Shown here: positions 1 to 5,276 of the stretch, in pieces | Layout: each line of letters starts with the position of its first letter | Numbering within the stretch: position 1 is the stretch's first letter | Origin: an uncultured Gemmatimonadota bacterium | GTDB lineage: Bacteria; Gemmatimonadota; Gemmatimonadetes; Gemmatimonadales; Gemmatimonadaceae | Assembly: GCA_946887155.1 (NCBI GenBank) | Contig: CAMPKM010000244.1 | Span: 1-5,276 of the forward strand | Direction of reading: 5' to 3' | DNA length: 5,276 nt | Notes under the pieces: model-generated | Told to the model about the DNA's origin: nothing | Databases searched by the model: none | What the model saw: the letters and a program-made list of their open reading frames with translations, nothing else | Program-made: the position numbers and the translations under genes

Positions 1-856
1 TATTTCGCTCCTGCCGGTGGTCTCGAGTCAGGAACTGCTCGCTCAGCTCTCCGACGCCGGCGTTTCCGTGCTCGGGCTCGAACGTGTTCCGCGCATCACG
101 CGTGCGCAATCGATGGACATCCTGTCTTCCCAGGCAACCATCTCCGGATACAAGGCAGTCCTGATCGGCGCCGCCGAAATGAGCAAGATCCTGCCAATGT
201 TGACCACCGCCGCGGGAAACATTCCACCCGCCAAGGCGTTCGTGCTTGGCGCCGGCGTCGCGGGCCTCATGGCGATCGCCACGGCGCGCCGCATGGGCGC
301 CATCGTCTCCGGGTTCGACATCCGCGCTGCTGCGCGCGAACAAGTCCTCTCGCTTGGCGCTACGTTTGTCGGGCCCGAACCATCGACGGACGCCGAAGCG
401 GCGGGTGGCTACGCGCGGCAGCAGACCGCGGAAGAGCAGCAGAAAACGATGGATGCGATGGCGAAGCACCTGAAGGACCAGGACCTGGTCATCACGACGG
501 CCCAGATTCCCGGCCGCGCCGCACCGCGGCTCATTACCGCCGCCATGGTCGCCACGATGAAGCCCGGCGCGGTGATCGTCGACCTTGCAGCCGAAACCGG
601 CGGCAACTGCGAACTGACGAAAGCCGGCGAAACGGTGGTGCATAACGGGGTGGGCATCGTCGGCGCGCTCAACCTGCCGAGCTCCGTGCCACATCACGCG
701 AGCCTGATGTTCAGCAAGAACGTGTTCACGCTGCTGCAGCATCTGGTGAAGGATGGGAACCTCGTGCTCAACCTCGAGGACGAGATCACCGGGCCGATGT
801 GCCTCGTGCATGACGGCGTGGTCCGCACGGAACTCGCGGGGACACGGTCGGCGTGA
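1..856 (+). CDS. pntAA: NAD(P) transhydrogenase subunit alpha part 1 (PntAA), 5'-truncated by window edge
   Basis: This is the NAD(H)-binding domain I of proton-translocating transhydrogenase, a peripheral membrane protein that passes hydride between NADH and NADP+ with the PntAB and PntB membrane subunits. The frame is open from the window's first bases. The GTG at 17 is internal, because family alignment puts about 95 residues upstream of the window. Counting from that GTG, RITRAQSMDILSSQA (residues 26-40) carries the Arg, Gln, Asp and Ser of the domain I active-site loop (R127, Q132, D135 and S138 in Rhodospirillum rubrum). GAGVAG (78-83) is the Rossmann dinucleotide loop, followed by FDIR with the acidic residue at the end of the second strand. 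ITTAQIPGRAAPRLIT and VDLAAETGGNCE are also typical. The protein ends soon after LNLEDEIT with no membrane segments, so it is the split-subunit form rather than the E. coli fused PntA. The stop overlaps nhaA by 4 bases. The related alanine dehydrogenase is less likely given these motifs. Confidence 0.95.
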   Translation, partial: ISLLPVVSSQELLAQLSDAGVSVLGLERVPRITRAQSMDILSSQATISGYKAVLIGAAEMSKILPMLTTAAGNIPPAKAFVLGAGVAGLMAIATARRMGAIVSGFDIRAAAREQVLSLGATFVGPEPSTDAEAAGGYARQQTAEEQQKTMDAMAKHLKDQDLVITTAQIPGRAAPRLITAAMVATMKPGAVIVDLAAETGGNCELTKAGETVVHNGVGIVGALNLPSSVPHHASLMFSKNVFTLLQHLVKDGNLVLNLEDEITGPMCLVHDGVVRTELAGTRSA

Positions 857-2010
857 CGACGGCGGAACGTCGCGGCCTCTGGGACGTCATCCTCGACAAC
901 TACCTGCTGCTGATCGCGGGCACCGTCGTCGCGCTGGTCTGGGCGAATGTGGACCACGCGTCGTACGAGTCGGTCGCGCACTCCATTCACTTCGCCGTCA
1001 ACGACATCGGCATGGTCTTTTTCTTCGCGCTGGCGACGAAGGAGATCGTGGAAGCGGCGCTCCCTGGTGGTCCGCTGGCCAGTCCGCGTGAGGCGGCCGT
1101 CCCTGTGCTGGCCGCAGTCGGCGGCATGGTGGCGCCAGCAGGGTTGTACGCACTGCAAGCCGTCATCGGCAACCACCCGGAGCTGATGCGCGGCTGGGCC
1201 ATCCCCTGCGCCACCGACATTGCGTTCTCGTACATGGCGGCGCGCCTGGTGTTCGGAAAGAACCACCCGGCCATCCCGTTCCTGCTCCTGCTGGCCATCG
1301 CCGATGATGCGTTAGGCCTGGTTCTCCTCGCGCTGTTCTATCCCACGGGCCCGATTTCGCTCGCCTGGTTCTTCGGGCTCATGATTCCCGCGATCGGGAC
1401 CGGCCTGTTCCTGCGCCGCCGCAAGGTGAAGAATTTCTGGGCGTACACGCTGCTGGCGGGCGGCTTTTCCTGGGCGGCGATGTACCTGGGCGGGATCCAT
1501 CCGGCGCTGGCGATGGTGCCCATTATTCCCATGATGCCGCACGCCAAACGGGACTTGGGCATCTACGCCGAGGAGGAGCTGCACCTGACGGACACGATGA
1601 ATCGATTCCACCACTGGTGGCACGTGCCAGTCCAGTTCATCCTCCTGCTGTTCGGTTTCGCCAATGCCGGCGTCGAGTTCTCGAGCGTCGGAACGGGCAC
1701 GTGGATGGTGCTCCTTTCGCTGATACTCGGCAAACCGTTAGGCATCGTGACGCTGACGCTGCTCGGCGTCGCGGTTGGCCTGCGCATCCCGGGCGGATTG
1801 TCGTTCCGTCAACTGGTGCTGCTGGGTGTCACCGCGGGAATCGGGTTCACCGTCGCGCTATTTTTCGCCACCGCGGCCTTCCCGGTCGGCGAGAACCTGA
1901 ACCAGGTGAAGATGGGCGCGCTGTTCAGTTTCATCGCGTTTCCGCTGTCAATCCTGCTCAGCCGGCTCTGGCGTGAGCGTCCGCTCCCTCTGTTCAACCA
2001 GCAGCAGTAG
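853..2010 (+). CDS. nhaA: NhaA-type Na+/H+ antiporter, divergent
   Basis: This is an inner-membrane secondary transporter of 385 residues (E. coli NhaA has 388) that would exchange Na+ for H+. Visible hallmarks are VNDIGMVFF (D51, matching E. coli D65), GWAIPCATDIAFS (D122, the D133 equivalent), AIADDALG (D151-D152, the D163/D164 ion-binding pair) and LGKPLGI (K294, the K300 equivalent). GIGFTVALF lies near the C-terminus. Hydrophobic segments run through the whole length. The E. coli pH-sensor stretch GLEVKREL is replaced here by ATKEIVEAAL (residues 61-70), so regulation by pH may differ. The start is GTG at 853, overlapping the pntAA TGA as GTGA, with a weak GGGGA about 10 nt upstream. No Met codon occurs before residue 54, and the N-terminal segment before WAN fits the family. 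The overlap suggests translational coupling to pntAA. Its only two TTA leucine codons (residues 154 and 296) lie in CGTTAGGC octamers. The function is well supported, but ion specificity is inferred. Confidence 0.93.
   Translation: MTTAERRGLWDVILDNYLLLIAGTVVALVWANVDHASYESVAHSIHFAVNDIGMVFFFALATKEIVEAALPGGPLASPREAAVPVLAAVGGMVAPAGLYALQAVIGNHPELMRGWAIPCATDIAFSYMAARLVFGKNHPAIPFLLLLAIADDALGLVLLALFYPTGPISLAWFFGLMIPAIGTGLFLRRRKVKNFWAYTLLAGGFSWAAMYLGGIHPALAMVPIIPMMPHAKRDLGIYAEEELHLTDTMNRFHHWWHVPVQFILLLFGFANAGVEFSSVGTGTWMVLLSLILGKPLGIVTLTLLGVAVGLRIPGGLSFRQLVLLGVTAGIGFTVALFFATAAFPVGENLNQVKMGALFSFIAFPLSILLSRLWRERPLPLFNQQQ
1310..1317 (+). other. CGTTAGGC octamer, site 1 of 5
   Basis: It lies inside nhaA, where it supplies the TTA codon of Leu154 in the ADDALG ion-binding motif. 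TTA is otherwise absent from this gene apart from site 2. See the finding on the strand-biased octamer. Confidence 0.6.
1736..1743 (+). other. CGTTAGGC octamer, site 2 of 5
   Basis: It lies inside nhaA, where it supplies the TTA codon of Leu296 in GKPLGI. This is the second of the gene's only two TTA codons. Confidence 0.6.
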
Positions 2011-2018
2011 CGGACCGG

Positions 2019-2996
2019 TTACTGGCGGCGCTCGCGGGCCTGCACGCCCTTGATCGCGCCAGTAATCATCCGGTTAACGGCCTTGATGGACACGCCGCCG
2101 GGATCGTCGGATGGAATCGTGGCAAAGCCGATCGCCGAGGCCTTCGGGTAACGCGCGAAGATCTGCTCGAAGAGCGAGGCCAGCTCCTGGCTCGACGGCC
2201 CGTTAGGCACCTTGTTGCCGTGTCCGGGGACTTCGGAGGGATCCAGCACATCCATGTCGATGTGGATGTAAAGCTTGTCGCTGATGCTGTTCAGGCGATC
2301 GAGCTGCGCGAACACGGCTGGCGTCGCGCGGCGCAGGTCGTCGACGCTGACCTGCTCGATGCGCGAACGGTCGAGAATGTCCTGCTCGAGCGGGTCGGTG
2401 AGCCTGACGCCGCCCATCACGACGTGCTGGTCCGACATCGGCGGTTCCAGCCCCGCATCGAGCCGCATGCGTTGCAGCGCCCGGCCCGTGGCGACAGCGA
2501 CCGGCATGCCACCCAGCGACCCGCTGCGCGTGGTCTCCGGCGTATTGATGTCGGGATGCGCATCCAGCCACAGCATGCCAATGCGGATCGGCTCGATACC
2601 CTCGCCCGACTTCTGCAGGCCCGCCACCAGCCCCGGCATCGACGGACAGGTCGCCAGCAGGCCGACCGTGAAATACCCGTCGGCTTCGTTCTGCCTGACG
2701 ATATCGGCGAAGTGACCGAGTGCCATCCCGAGCCGCTTCCAGCCGCCGTATTCGGTCGACTCGACGGCGGTGAGCGCCGCCTCGGCGGTGCGAACGGTGG
2801 CGTTGAGCCGGGCCAGCGTATCCCTGATCCCGCCGTTGGCCATCGTGGCCGGTCCGCGGGACGTCCCGTTAGGCGAGAACGGTTGCTGGGCGAGCGAGAC
2901 CCGCAGCCGGCCCTCGGGACCGGTGTATCGGGCCTGGGCGCCGGCGACCGCGGAGGTTGCGGCCAGCAGCAGAAATACGATTCTCGACATCGGCAT
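2019..2996 (-). CDS. Exported arginase/ureohydrolase-fold protein with degenerate active site
   Basis: This 325-residue protein has the arginase (ureohydrolase) fold. It keeps WLDAHPDIN (D145, H147, D149) and HIDMDVLDP (D247, D249), the second and third metal-binding motifs of the family. The usual GGDHS motif with the first metal-ligand His is replaced around residues 111-122 by VGLLATCPSMPG. The proton-shuttle His of SGNxHG is a Gly (SGSLGGMP, G162), and the family's late Glu is not apparent near IGFATIPSDDPGG. Arginase, agmatinase or formiminoglutamase activity therefore cannot be assumed. The N-terminus, MPMSRIVFLLLAATSAVAGAQA, is split here for reading: a short basic start (MPMSR), a hydrophobic core, then AGAQA as a likely cleavage site around residues 20-22. 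This predicts export, which is unusual for the family. A GGAG 9 nt upstream supports the ATG at 2996. It lies 21 bp after osmC, probably in one transcript, and ends 8 bp from the convergent nhaA. The true substrate is unknown. Confidence 0.85.
   Translation of the reverse strand: MPMSRIVFLLLAATSAVAGAQARYTGPEGRLRVSLAQQPFSPNGTSRGPATMANGGIRDTLARLNATVRTAEAALTAVESTEYGGWKRLGMALGHFADIVRQNEADGYFTVGLLATCPSMPGLVAGLQKSGEGIEPIRIGMLWLDAHPDINTPETTRSGSLGGMPVAVATGRALQRMRLDAGLEPPMSDQHVVMGGVRLTDPLEQDILDRSRIEQVSVDDLRRATPAVFAQLDRLNSISDKLYIHIDMDVLDPSEVPGHGNKVPNGPSSQELASLFEQIFARYPKASAIGFATIPSDDPGGVSIKAVNRMITGAIKGVQARERRQ
2201..2208 (+). other. CGTTAGGC octamer, site 3 of 5
   Basis: It lies inside the arginase-like gene but on its non-coding strand. 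The coding strand reads CCT AAC for Pro264-Asn265. Confidence 0.6.
2867..2874 (+). other. CGTTAGGC octamer, site 4 of 5
   Basis: It lies on the non-coding strand of the arginase-like gene, where the coding strand reads CCT AAC for Pro42-Asn43. Confidence 0.6.
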
Positions 2997-3005
2997 ACGC
3001 GCTTG

Positions 3006-3009
3006 CTCC
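3006..3009 (-). promoter_or_regulatory. Ribosome binding site for the arginase-like gene
   Basis: On the - strand this reads GGAG, with 9 nt before the ATG at 2996. It lies in the 21-bp gap after the osmC TAA. It favours the first ATG over the second in-frame ATG two codons later. Confidence 0.55.
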
Positions 3010-3017
3010 GGGATCGA

Positions 3018-3446
3018 TTACTCGAGCGTCGCGTCCACTGTGATGGTTGCGTTCAGCAGGCGCGAGATGGGGCACGTCGCGCGCGCGGCTTCGGCCTGCT
3101 CGTTGAACGCGGCGGCGGTGATCCCGGGGACACGGGCGCGGGTGCTCAGGTGCACCTTGGTCCCCGTCATCCCCGCGTCGGTTTTTTCCAGCGTTACCGT
3201 TGCGGTGGTGTTGATCTGCTCGGGCGGATGCCCCGCGGTGGTGAGCTTGCCCGAGAAGGCCATCGAGAAGCACCCGGCGTGTGCAGCCGCGATGAGTTCT
3301 TCAGGGTTGGTCCCGGGATCTTCGGCGAAGCGCTGGCCCCAGGTGTACTTCGCGTCGCGAAGCACACCACTGGGCGCTGTCATGGTCCCGTTGCCTTCCT
3401 TGAGCGTGCCGTTCCAGACGGCCGAAGCCTGTCGTTCCACAGTCAT
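3018..3446 (-). CDS. osmC: OsmC-type organic hydroperoxide peroxiredoxin
   Basis: This 142-residue protein has the length and layout of E. coli OsmC, a cytoplasmic thiol peroxidase that reduces organic hydroperoxides. Both redox cysteines are present at the positions they hold in E. coli: C59 in AAAHAGCFSMA and C125 in ATCPISRLL. The conserved RF (R39) and GTNPEELIAAAHAGC, with its active-site Glu (E50), are present, as is RVPGI (105-109). The N-terminus MTVERQASAVW aligns residue for residue with E. coli MTIHKKGQAHW, which supports the ATG at 3446. However, the only good Shine-Dalgarno-like run, GAGGA at 3451-3447, directly abuts that ATG and is ideally spaced (6 nt) for the GTG two codons on (3440). 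Initiation at GTG would shorten the protein by two residues with no functional loss. The arginase-like gene follows 21 bp downstream. Upstream is a repeat-rich 204-bp gap in which I see no convincing promoter. Confidence 0.95.
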   Translation of the reverse strand: MTVERQASAVWNGTLKEGNGTMTAPSGVLRDAKYTWGQRFAEDPGTNPEELIAAAHAGCFSMAFSGKLTTAGHPPEQINTTATVTLEKTDAGMTGTKVHLSTRARVPGITAAAFNEQAEAARATCPISRLLNATITVDATLE

Positions 3447-3451
3447 TCCTC
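3447..3451 (-). promoter_or_regulatory. Shine-Dalgarno-like GAGGA abutting the osmC ATG
   Basis: On the - strand GAGGA runs straight into the ATG at 3446-3444, leaving no spacer. It sits 6 nt from the in-frame GTG at 3440-3438. The placement makes the GTG a real alternative start for osmC. Confidence 0.45.
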
Positions 3452-3496
3452 GTAGTTGGTTCTGATGCCCAAGCTAGCATGGTGCGCGGGGGGAGG

Positions 3497-3556
3497 GATT
3501 GACGATTGACGATTGACGATTGACGATTGACGATTGACGATTGACGATTGACGATT
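3497..3556. repeat. Heptanucleotide tandem repeat (GATTGAC), 8.6 perfect copies
   Basis: Eight perfect GATTGAC units start at 3497, 3504, 3511, 3518, 3525, 3532, 3539 and 3546, followed by a partial GATT (3553-3556). There are no mismatches over 60 bp. Perfect identity suggests recent or ongoing slippage. The array lies between the osmC 5' end and the DLH-like 3' end. On the + strand each unit contains TTGACG, resembling a sigma-70 -35 box, but no + strand gene follows, so a promoter role is unlikely. It resembles in form the short tandem heptamer families described in heterocystous cyanobacteria (STRR), without evidence of relatedness. Confidence 0.97.
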
Positions 3557-3560
3557 GGGG

Positions 3561-3576
3561 CAATGGGGCAATGGGG
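3561..3576. repeat. Tandem 8-bp duplication (CAATGGGG x2)
   Basis: CAATGGGG occurs at 3561-3568 and again at 3569-3576. The second copy is also the outer end of the left arm of the adjacent inverted repeat. The first copy therefore looks like a slippage duplication of the palindrome's tip. A further GGGG (3557-3560), preceded by ATT, joins it to the heptamer array. Confidence 0.9.
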
Positions 3577-3624
3577 TCAGACTCGATTGATGGATCGAGC
3601 CATCAATTGAGTCTGACCCCATTG
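3569..3624. repeat. Near-perfect inverted repeat, 25-bp arms and 6-nt loop (REP/MITE-like palindrome)
   Basis: The left arm (3569-3593) begins CAATGGGGTCAGACTC and the right arm (3600-3624) ends GAGTCTGACCCCATTG. They pair at all 25 positions, 24 Watson-Crick plus one G-T wobble (3585 with 3608), around the loop ATCGAG (3594-3599). It begins 27 nt beyond the stop of the DLH-like gene on the - strand and could end or stabilise that transcript. No T-run follows on either strand, so it is not a standard intrinsic terminator. The size and form suit a REP-like or non-autonomous mobile palindrome. No transposase is in the window. Confidence 0.9.
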
Positions 3625-3650
3625 AATCCCCGCCTATGTCGAACCGACGC

Positions 3651-4553
3651 CTAGTTGAGCTTCGACTTGAGGAAGCTCACCACCTTCGGCCACGCCTCCT
3701 GCGCCGCCTTGGCGTTGGCCTCGCTGTTCTCCTGTCCGCGAAGGAAGCCGTGGCCCGCTCCCTCGAAGATGTGGAATTCGTACGACTTCCCCAGGCGCTT
3801 CATAGCGGAATCGGCCGCGGGGATGGTCGCGTTGATGCGCGCGTCGGCGCCGCCGTACAGGCCGAGCACCGGGGCCTTGATGTTCGCCATCTCCTCAGCG
3901 TTAGGCGGCGACCCGTAGAAGACGACGGCCGCGCCAAGCGTCGGCGCATGCGTCGCGTGCGAGAACGAACGCGAACCACCCCAGCAGAAACCGATGACGC
4001 CGTATTTGGGCAACGCCGCCGGGAGCGACATGCCGTACTTCGCCACCGCATCGAGCGCCGCATTGGCGAACTCCGGCGTCACCTTCTGGATCAGCTGGCG
4101 GCCGACATCCGCCGACACGTCCTCCACCGGACCGGTCTTGCCCATTGTGGTCAGGTCCGGCGCAATCCCGATGAAGCCTTCCGCCGCCAACTGGTCCGCT
4201 ACGCTGCGCGTCCAGACGTTGATGCCCGTGTTCTCGTGAATCGCGATGACGACGGGTGCCTTCTCTGAACGCTCGGGATAGACCACCCACGCCATCACGC
4301 TGTCGGTCGCGCCAACCTTGATCGAGACCCACTCGCCGTGGCGTGGCGACGAAGCGATCCGCTGCGTAGCAGTCCCGGCCGACGCGGGAATCGCCGCGGC
4401 CTGCTGTGGGTTGATGACCACTGAGCCAGTGGTCCCGTGCGCACTGTGATCCGCGTGCTCGTCAGGCACCGGAGCGGCGGGAGTCGTTCGGGCCTGTGAG
4501 AACGCGTATCCGGCGACGGCGGCAACGGCGGCTGTAACGATGAGAGCGCGCAT
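3651..4553 (-). CDS. Exported dienelactone hydrolase family protein (alpha/beta hydrolase)
   Basis: From the ATG at 4553 this encodes 300 residues. Residues 1-21 (MRALIVTAAVAAVAGYAFSQ then A) look like a signal peptide, which sets the start. An in-frame TTG at 4610 would bury that signal and has no ribosome site. After a His-rich linker (DEHADHSAHG, 31-40) and a variable stretch comes the dienelactone hydrolase domain, about residues 72-300. It shows HENTGI (E107, the active-site Glu of the family), GFCWGG (nucleophile C190), YGGADARI (D237) and GAGHGF (H268), giving an intact Cys-Asp-His triad. The predicted site is therefore active on ester or lactone substrates in the periplasm or outside the cell. 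The actual substrate is unknown, since many proteins of this family do not act on dienelactone. It ends with TAG, 27 nt before a large palindrome. The upstream gap (4554-4690) separates it from the M28 peptidase gene, and I see no clear promoter or Shine-Dalgarno. Confidence 0.9.
   Translation of the reverse strand: MRALIVTAAVAAVAGYAFSQARTTPAAPVPDEHADHSAHGTTGSVVINPQQAAAIPASAGTATQRIASSPRHGEWVSIKVGATDSVMAWVVYPERSEKAPVVIAIHENTGINVWTRSVADQLAAEGFIGIAPDLTTMGKTGPVEDVSADVGRQLIQKVTPEFANAALDAVAKYGMSLPAALPKYGVIGFCWGGSRSFSHATHAPTLGAAVVFYGSPPNAEEMANIKAPVLGLYGGADARINATIPAADSAMKRLGKSYEFHIFEGAGHGFLRGQENSEANAKAAQEAWPKVVSFLKSKLN
3899..3906 (+). other. CGTTAGGC octamer, site 5 of 5
   Basis: It lies on the non-coding strand of the DLH-like gene, where the coding strand reads CCT AAC for Pro217-Asn218. 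Confidence 0.6.
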
Positions 4554-4618
4554 GGTCGTTTGGGTGAAGTCTGGGGCGGGAAGCGTGGCTTGCTGACGGA
4601 ATTCGCGCAAGAACCAGA

Positions 4619-4648
4619 GGGGCGGAACCGCTCGCGCGTCTCCGCCCC
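4619..4648 (-). terminator. GC-rich hairpin, possible terminator of the M28 peptidase gene
   Basis: GGGGCGGA (4619-4626) and TCCGCCCC (4641-4648) form a perfect 8-bp stem around a 14-nt loop. It begins 42 nt beyond the peptidase TAA in the - strand direction. The following - strand sequence, TCTGGTTCTTG, is only moderately T-rich, so termination would be weak or factor-assisted. It sits in the leader of the DLH-like gene and might instead be a 5' UTR structure of that gene. Confidence 0.45.
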
Positions 4649-4690
4649 CGACTTACGAACACCGAACGAGGATCGCTGTCGTGAATCCGC

Positions 4691-5276
4691 TTACTGGATG
4701 CAGGTTCCCTTCGGATCCGGCTTCGGTTTGTCGACCACCAGGCGATGGTCGAGGTTGGCGATCCGCATCGAGCTCTCGAAAATGAACTTTGCAATGTTCG
4801 TCATGTGCGGATAGTCGATGTACTGCGGCTCGTCGGTCACCTGGTGGTAGTCCGCGTGGCCGCCGGTCGTAATGAACGTCACCGGAATGCCGTACTTGGC
4901 GTATTCGTAGTGATCACTCCGGCAGTAAATGTTCTGCGGGTGTCCGTTGGCATCCATCGAGTAATCGAACTTGAGGCCGAACTTCTTCTCCTCGTTCACC
5001 TTCTCGATCAGGTCACCCATCTCGGTGGACAACCGGCGCGAGCCGATCAGCTGGACGTAACCCGGTCCACCCCTGAGCTCCTTGCCGTCGAGGTCTTCAC
5101 CGGTCACGTCGTTCGCGCCACCGCGGCCGACCATGTCAATGTTGAGCTGGCCGACGATCGAGTCGCGCGGGACGGTCGGATTGGCGGTGAAATAGTTCGA
5201 GCCCCAGAGGCCGGCCTCTTCACCAGCATGCCACACGAAGAGCATCGATCGGCGCGGCTTCTGGGCGCCCTTCGCG
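4691..5276 (-). CDS. M28-family zinc metallopeptidase, 5'-truncated by window edge
   Basis: This is the C-terminal part of an M28 (aminopeptidase Y/S type) di-zinc peptidase. The frame runs open through the right edge, where AKGAQKPRRS precedes the internal Met at 5245. Counting from that Met, VWHAGEEAGLWGS holds the catalytic and metal-binding Glu pair (E9, E10). QLNIDMVGR supplies a metal-ligand Asp (D37). CRSDHYEYAKYGIPVTFITTG, here cited as residues 108-128, precedes GGHADYHQVTDEP with the late metal-ligand His (H134). These motifs occur in the family's order and look intact. The upstream HxD zinc motif and any signal peptide lie outside the window. The C-terminus ends in DKPKPDPKGTCIQ. 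Such enzymes are usually secreted and remove N-terminal residues from peptides, but localisation cannot be judged here. The gene ends 137 bp before the DLH-like start, with a possible terminator hairpin between. Confidence 0.93.
   Translation of the reverse strand, partial: AKGAQKPRRSMLFVWHAGEEAGLWGSNYFTANPTVPRDSIVGQLNIDMVGRGGANDVTGEDLDGKELRGGPGYVQLIGSRRLSTEMGDLIEKVNEEKKFGLKFDYSMDANGHPQNIYCRSDHYEYAKYGIPVTFITTGGHADYHQVTDEPQYIDYPHMTNIAKFIFESSMRIANLDHRLVVDKPKPDPKGTCIQ

Noticed and set aside
1..856. Alanine dehydrogenase
   Set aside because: Homologous fold, but the RITRAQSMDILSSQA loop and the LNLEDEIT ending are specific to transhydrogenase alpha subunits.
694..1266. - strand open frame opposite the 3' end of pntAA and the 5' part of nhaA
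   Set aside because: It crosses two well-supported genes on the other strand and its translation matches no family I know.
2220..3455. Long + strand open frame (411 codons) across the arginase-like and osmC genes
   Set aside because: It is Arg/Gly/His-rich with no recognisable domain, and it is antisense to two genes with clear family motifs. It is a typical high-GC shadow frame.
3497..3556. CRISPR array
   Set aside because: The period is 7 bp with no spacers between units and no cas genes nearby, so it is a simple tandem repeat.
3569..3624. Standard rho-independent terminator
   Set aside because: The hairpin is strong but no T-run follows on either strand. Its length and near-perfect symmetry fit a repeat element better.
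3636..4268. + strand open frame opposite the DLH-like gene
   Set aside because: Arg-rich low-complexity translation opposite an intact catalytic triad on the - strand, and no ribosome site seen.
3651..4610. TTG at 4610 as start of the DLH-like gene
   Set aside because: It has no ribosome site and adds 19 polar residues before an otherwise well-formed signal peptide starting at the ATG at 4553.

Overview
The window is a GC-rich bacterial segment with ordinary, densely packed genes. It suggests a free-living or soil/aquatic bacterium. The high GC, a divergent NhaA, and several exported hydrolases (arginase-like, dienelactone-hydrolase-like, M28 peptidase) would fit Gemmatimonadota or a similar phylum. 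That placement is an inference, because no rRNA or marker gene is present.

Layout: on the + strand, the 3' part of a proton-translocating transhydrogenase gene (pntAA, cut by the left edge, ending at 856) overlaps by 4 bases an NhaA-type Na+/H+ antiporter gene (853-2010). Only 8 bp away, four genes on the - strand converge on this pair. Read in transcription order from the right edge they are: an M28-family metallopeptidase (4691-5276, 5' end missing), an exported dienelactone-hydrolase-like protein (3651-4553), the organic-hydroperoxide peroxiredoxin OsmC (3018-3446), and an exported arginase-fold protein (2019-2996). The 137-bp gap between the first two holds a GC-rich hairpin that may be a terminator. 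The 204-bp gap between the DLH-like gene and osmC holds a compact composite repeat: 8.6 perfect copies of a 7-bp unit, a duplicated 8-bp unit, and a 25-bp-arm inverted repeat with a 6-nt loop. osmC and the arginase-like gene are 21 bp apart and probably co-transcribed.

Function: pntAA and nhaA both concern ion-motive force and redox balance. The transhydrogenase couples NADH/NADP+ exchange to proton movement, and NhaA exchanges Na+ for H+. Their overlap implies translational coupling, although the membrane subunits PntAB and PntB are not downstream where they usually lie. The - strand genes are stress and exported-hydrolase functions with no obvious single pathway.

The most unusual signals are: (1) the octamer CGTTAGGC, found five times, always on the + strand whatever the gene direction, and apparently overriding codon bias; (2) the composite repeat at 3497-3624; (3) an exported arginase homologue that keeps two metal-binding motifs but has lost the first metal-ligand His motif and the proton-shuttle His; (4) pntAA coupled directly to nhaA. 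I found no complete new defence or mobile system in the window.
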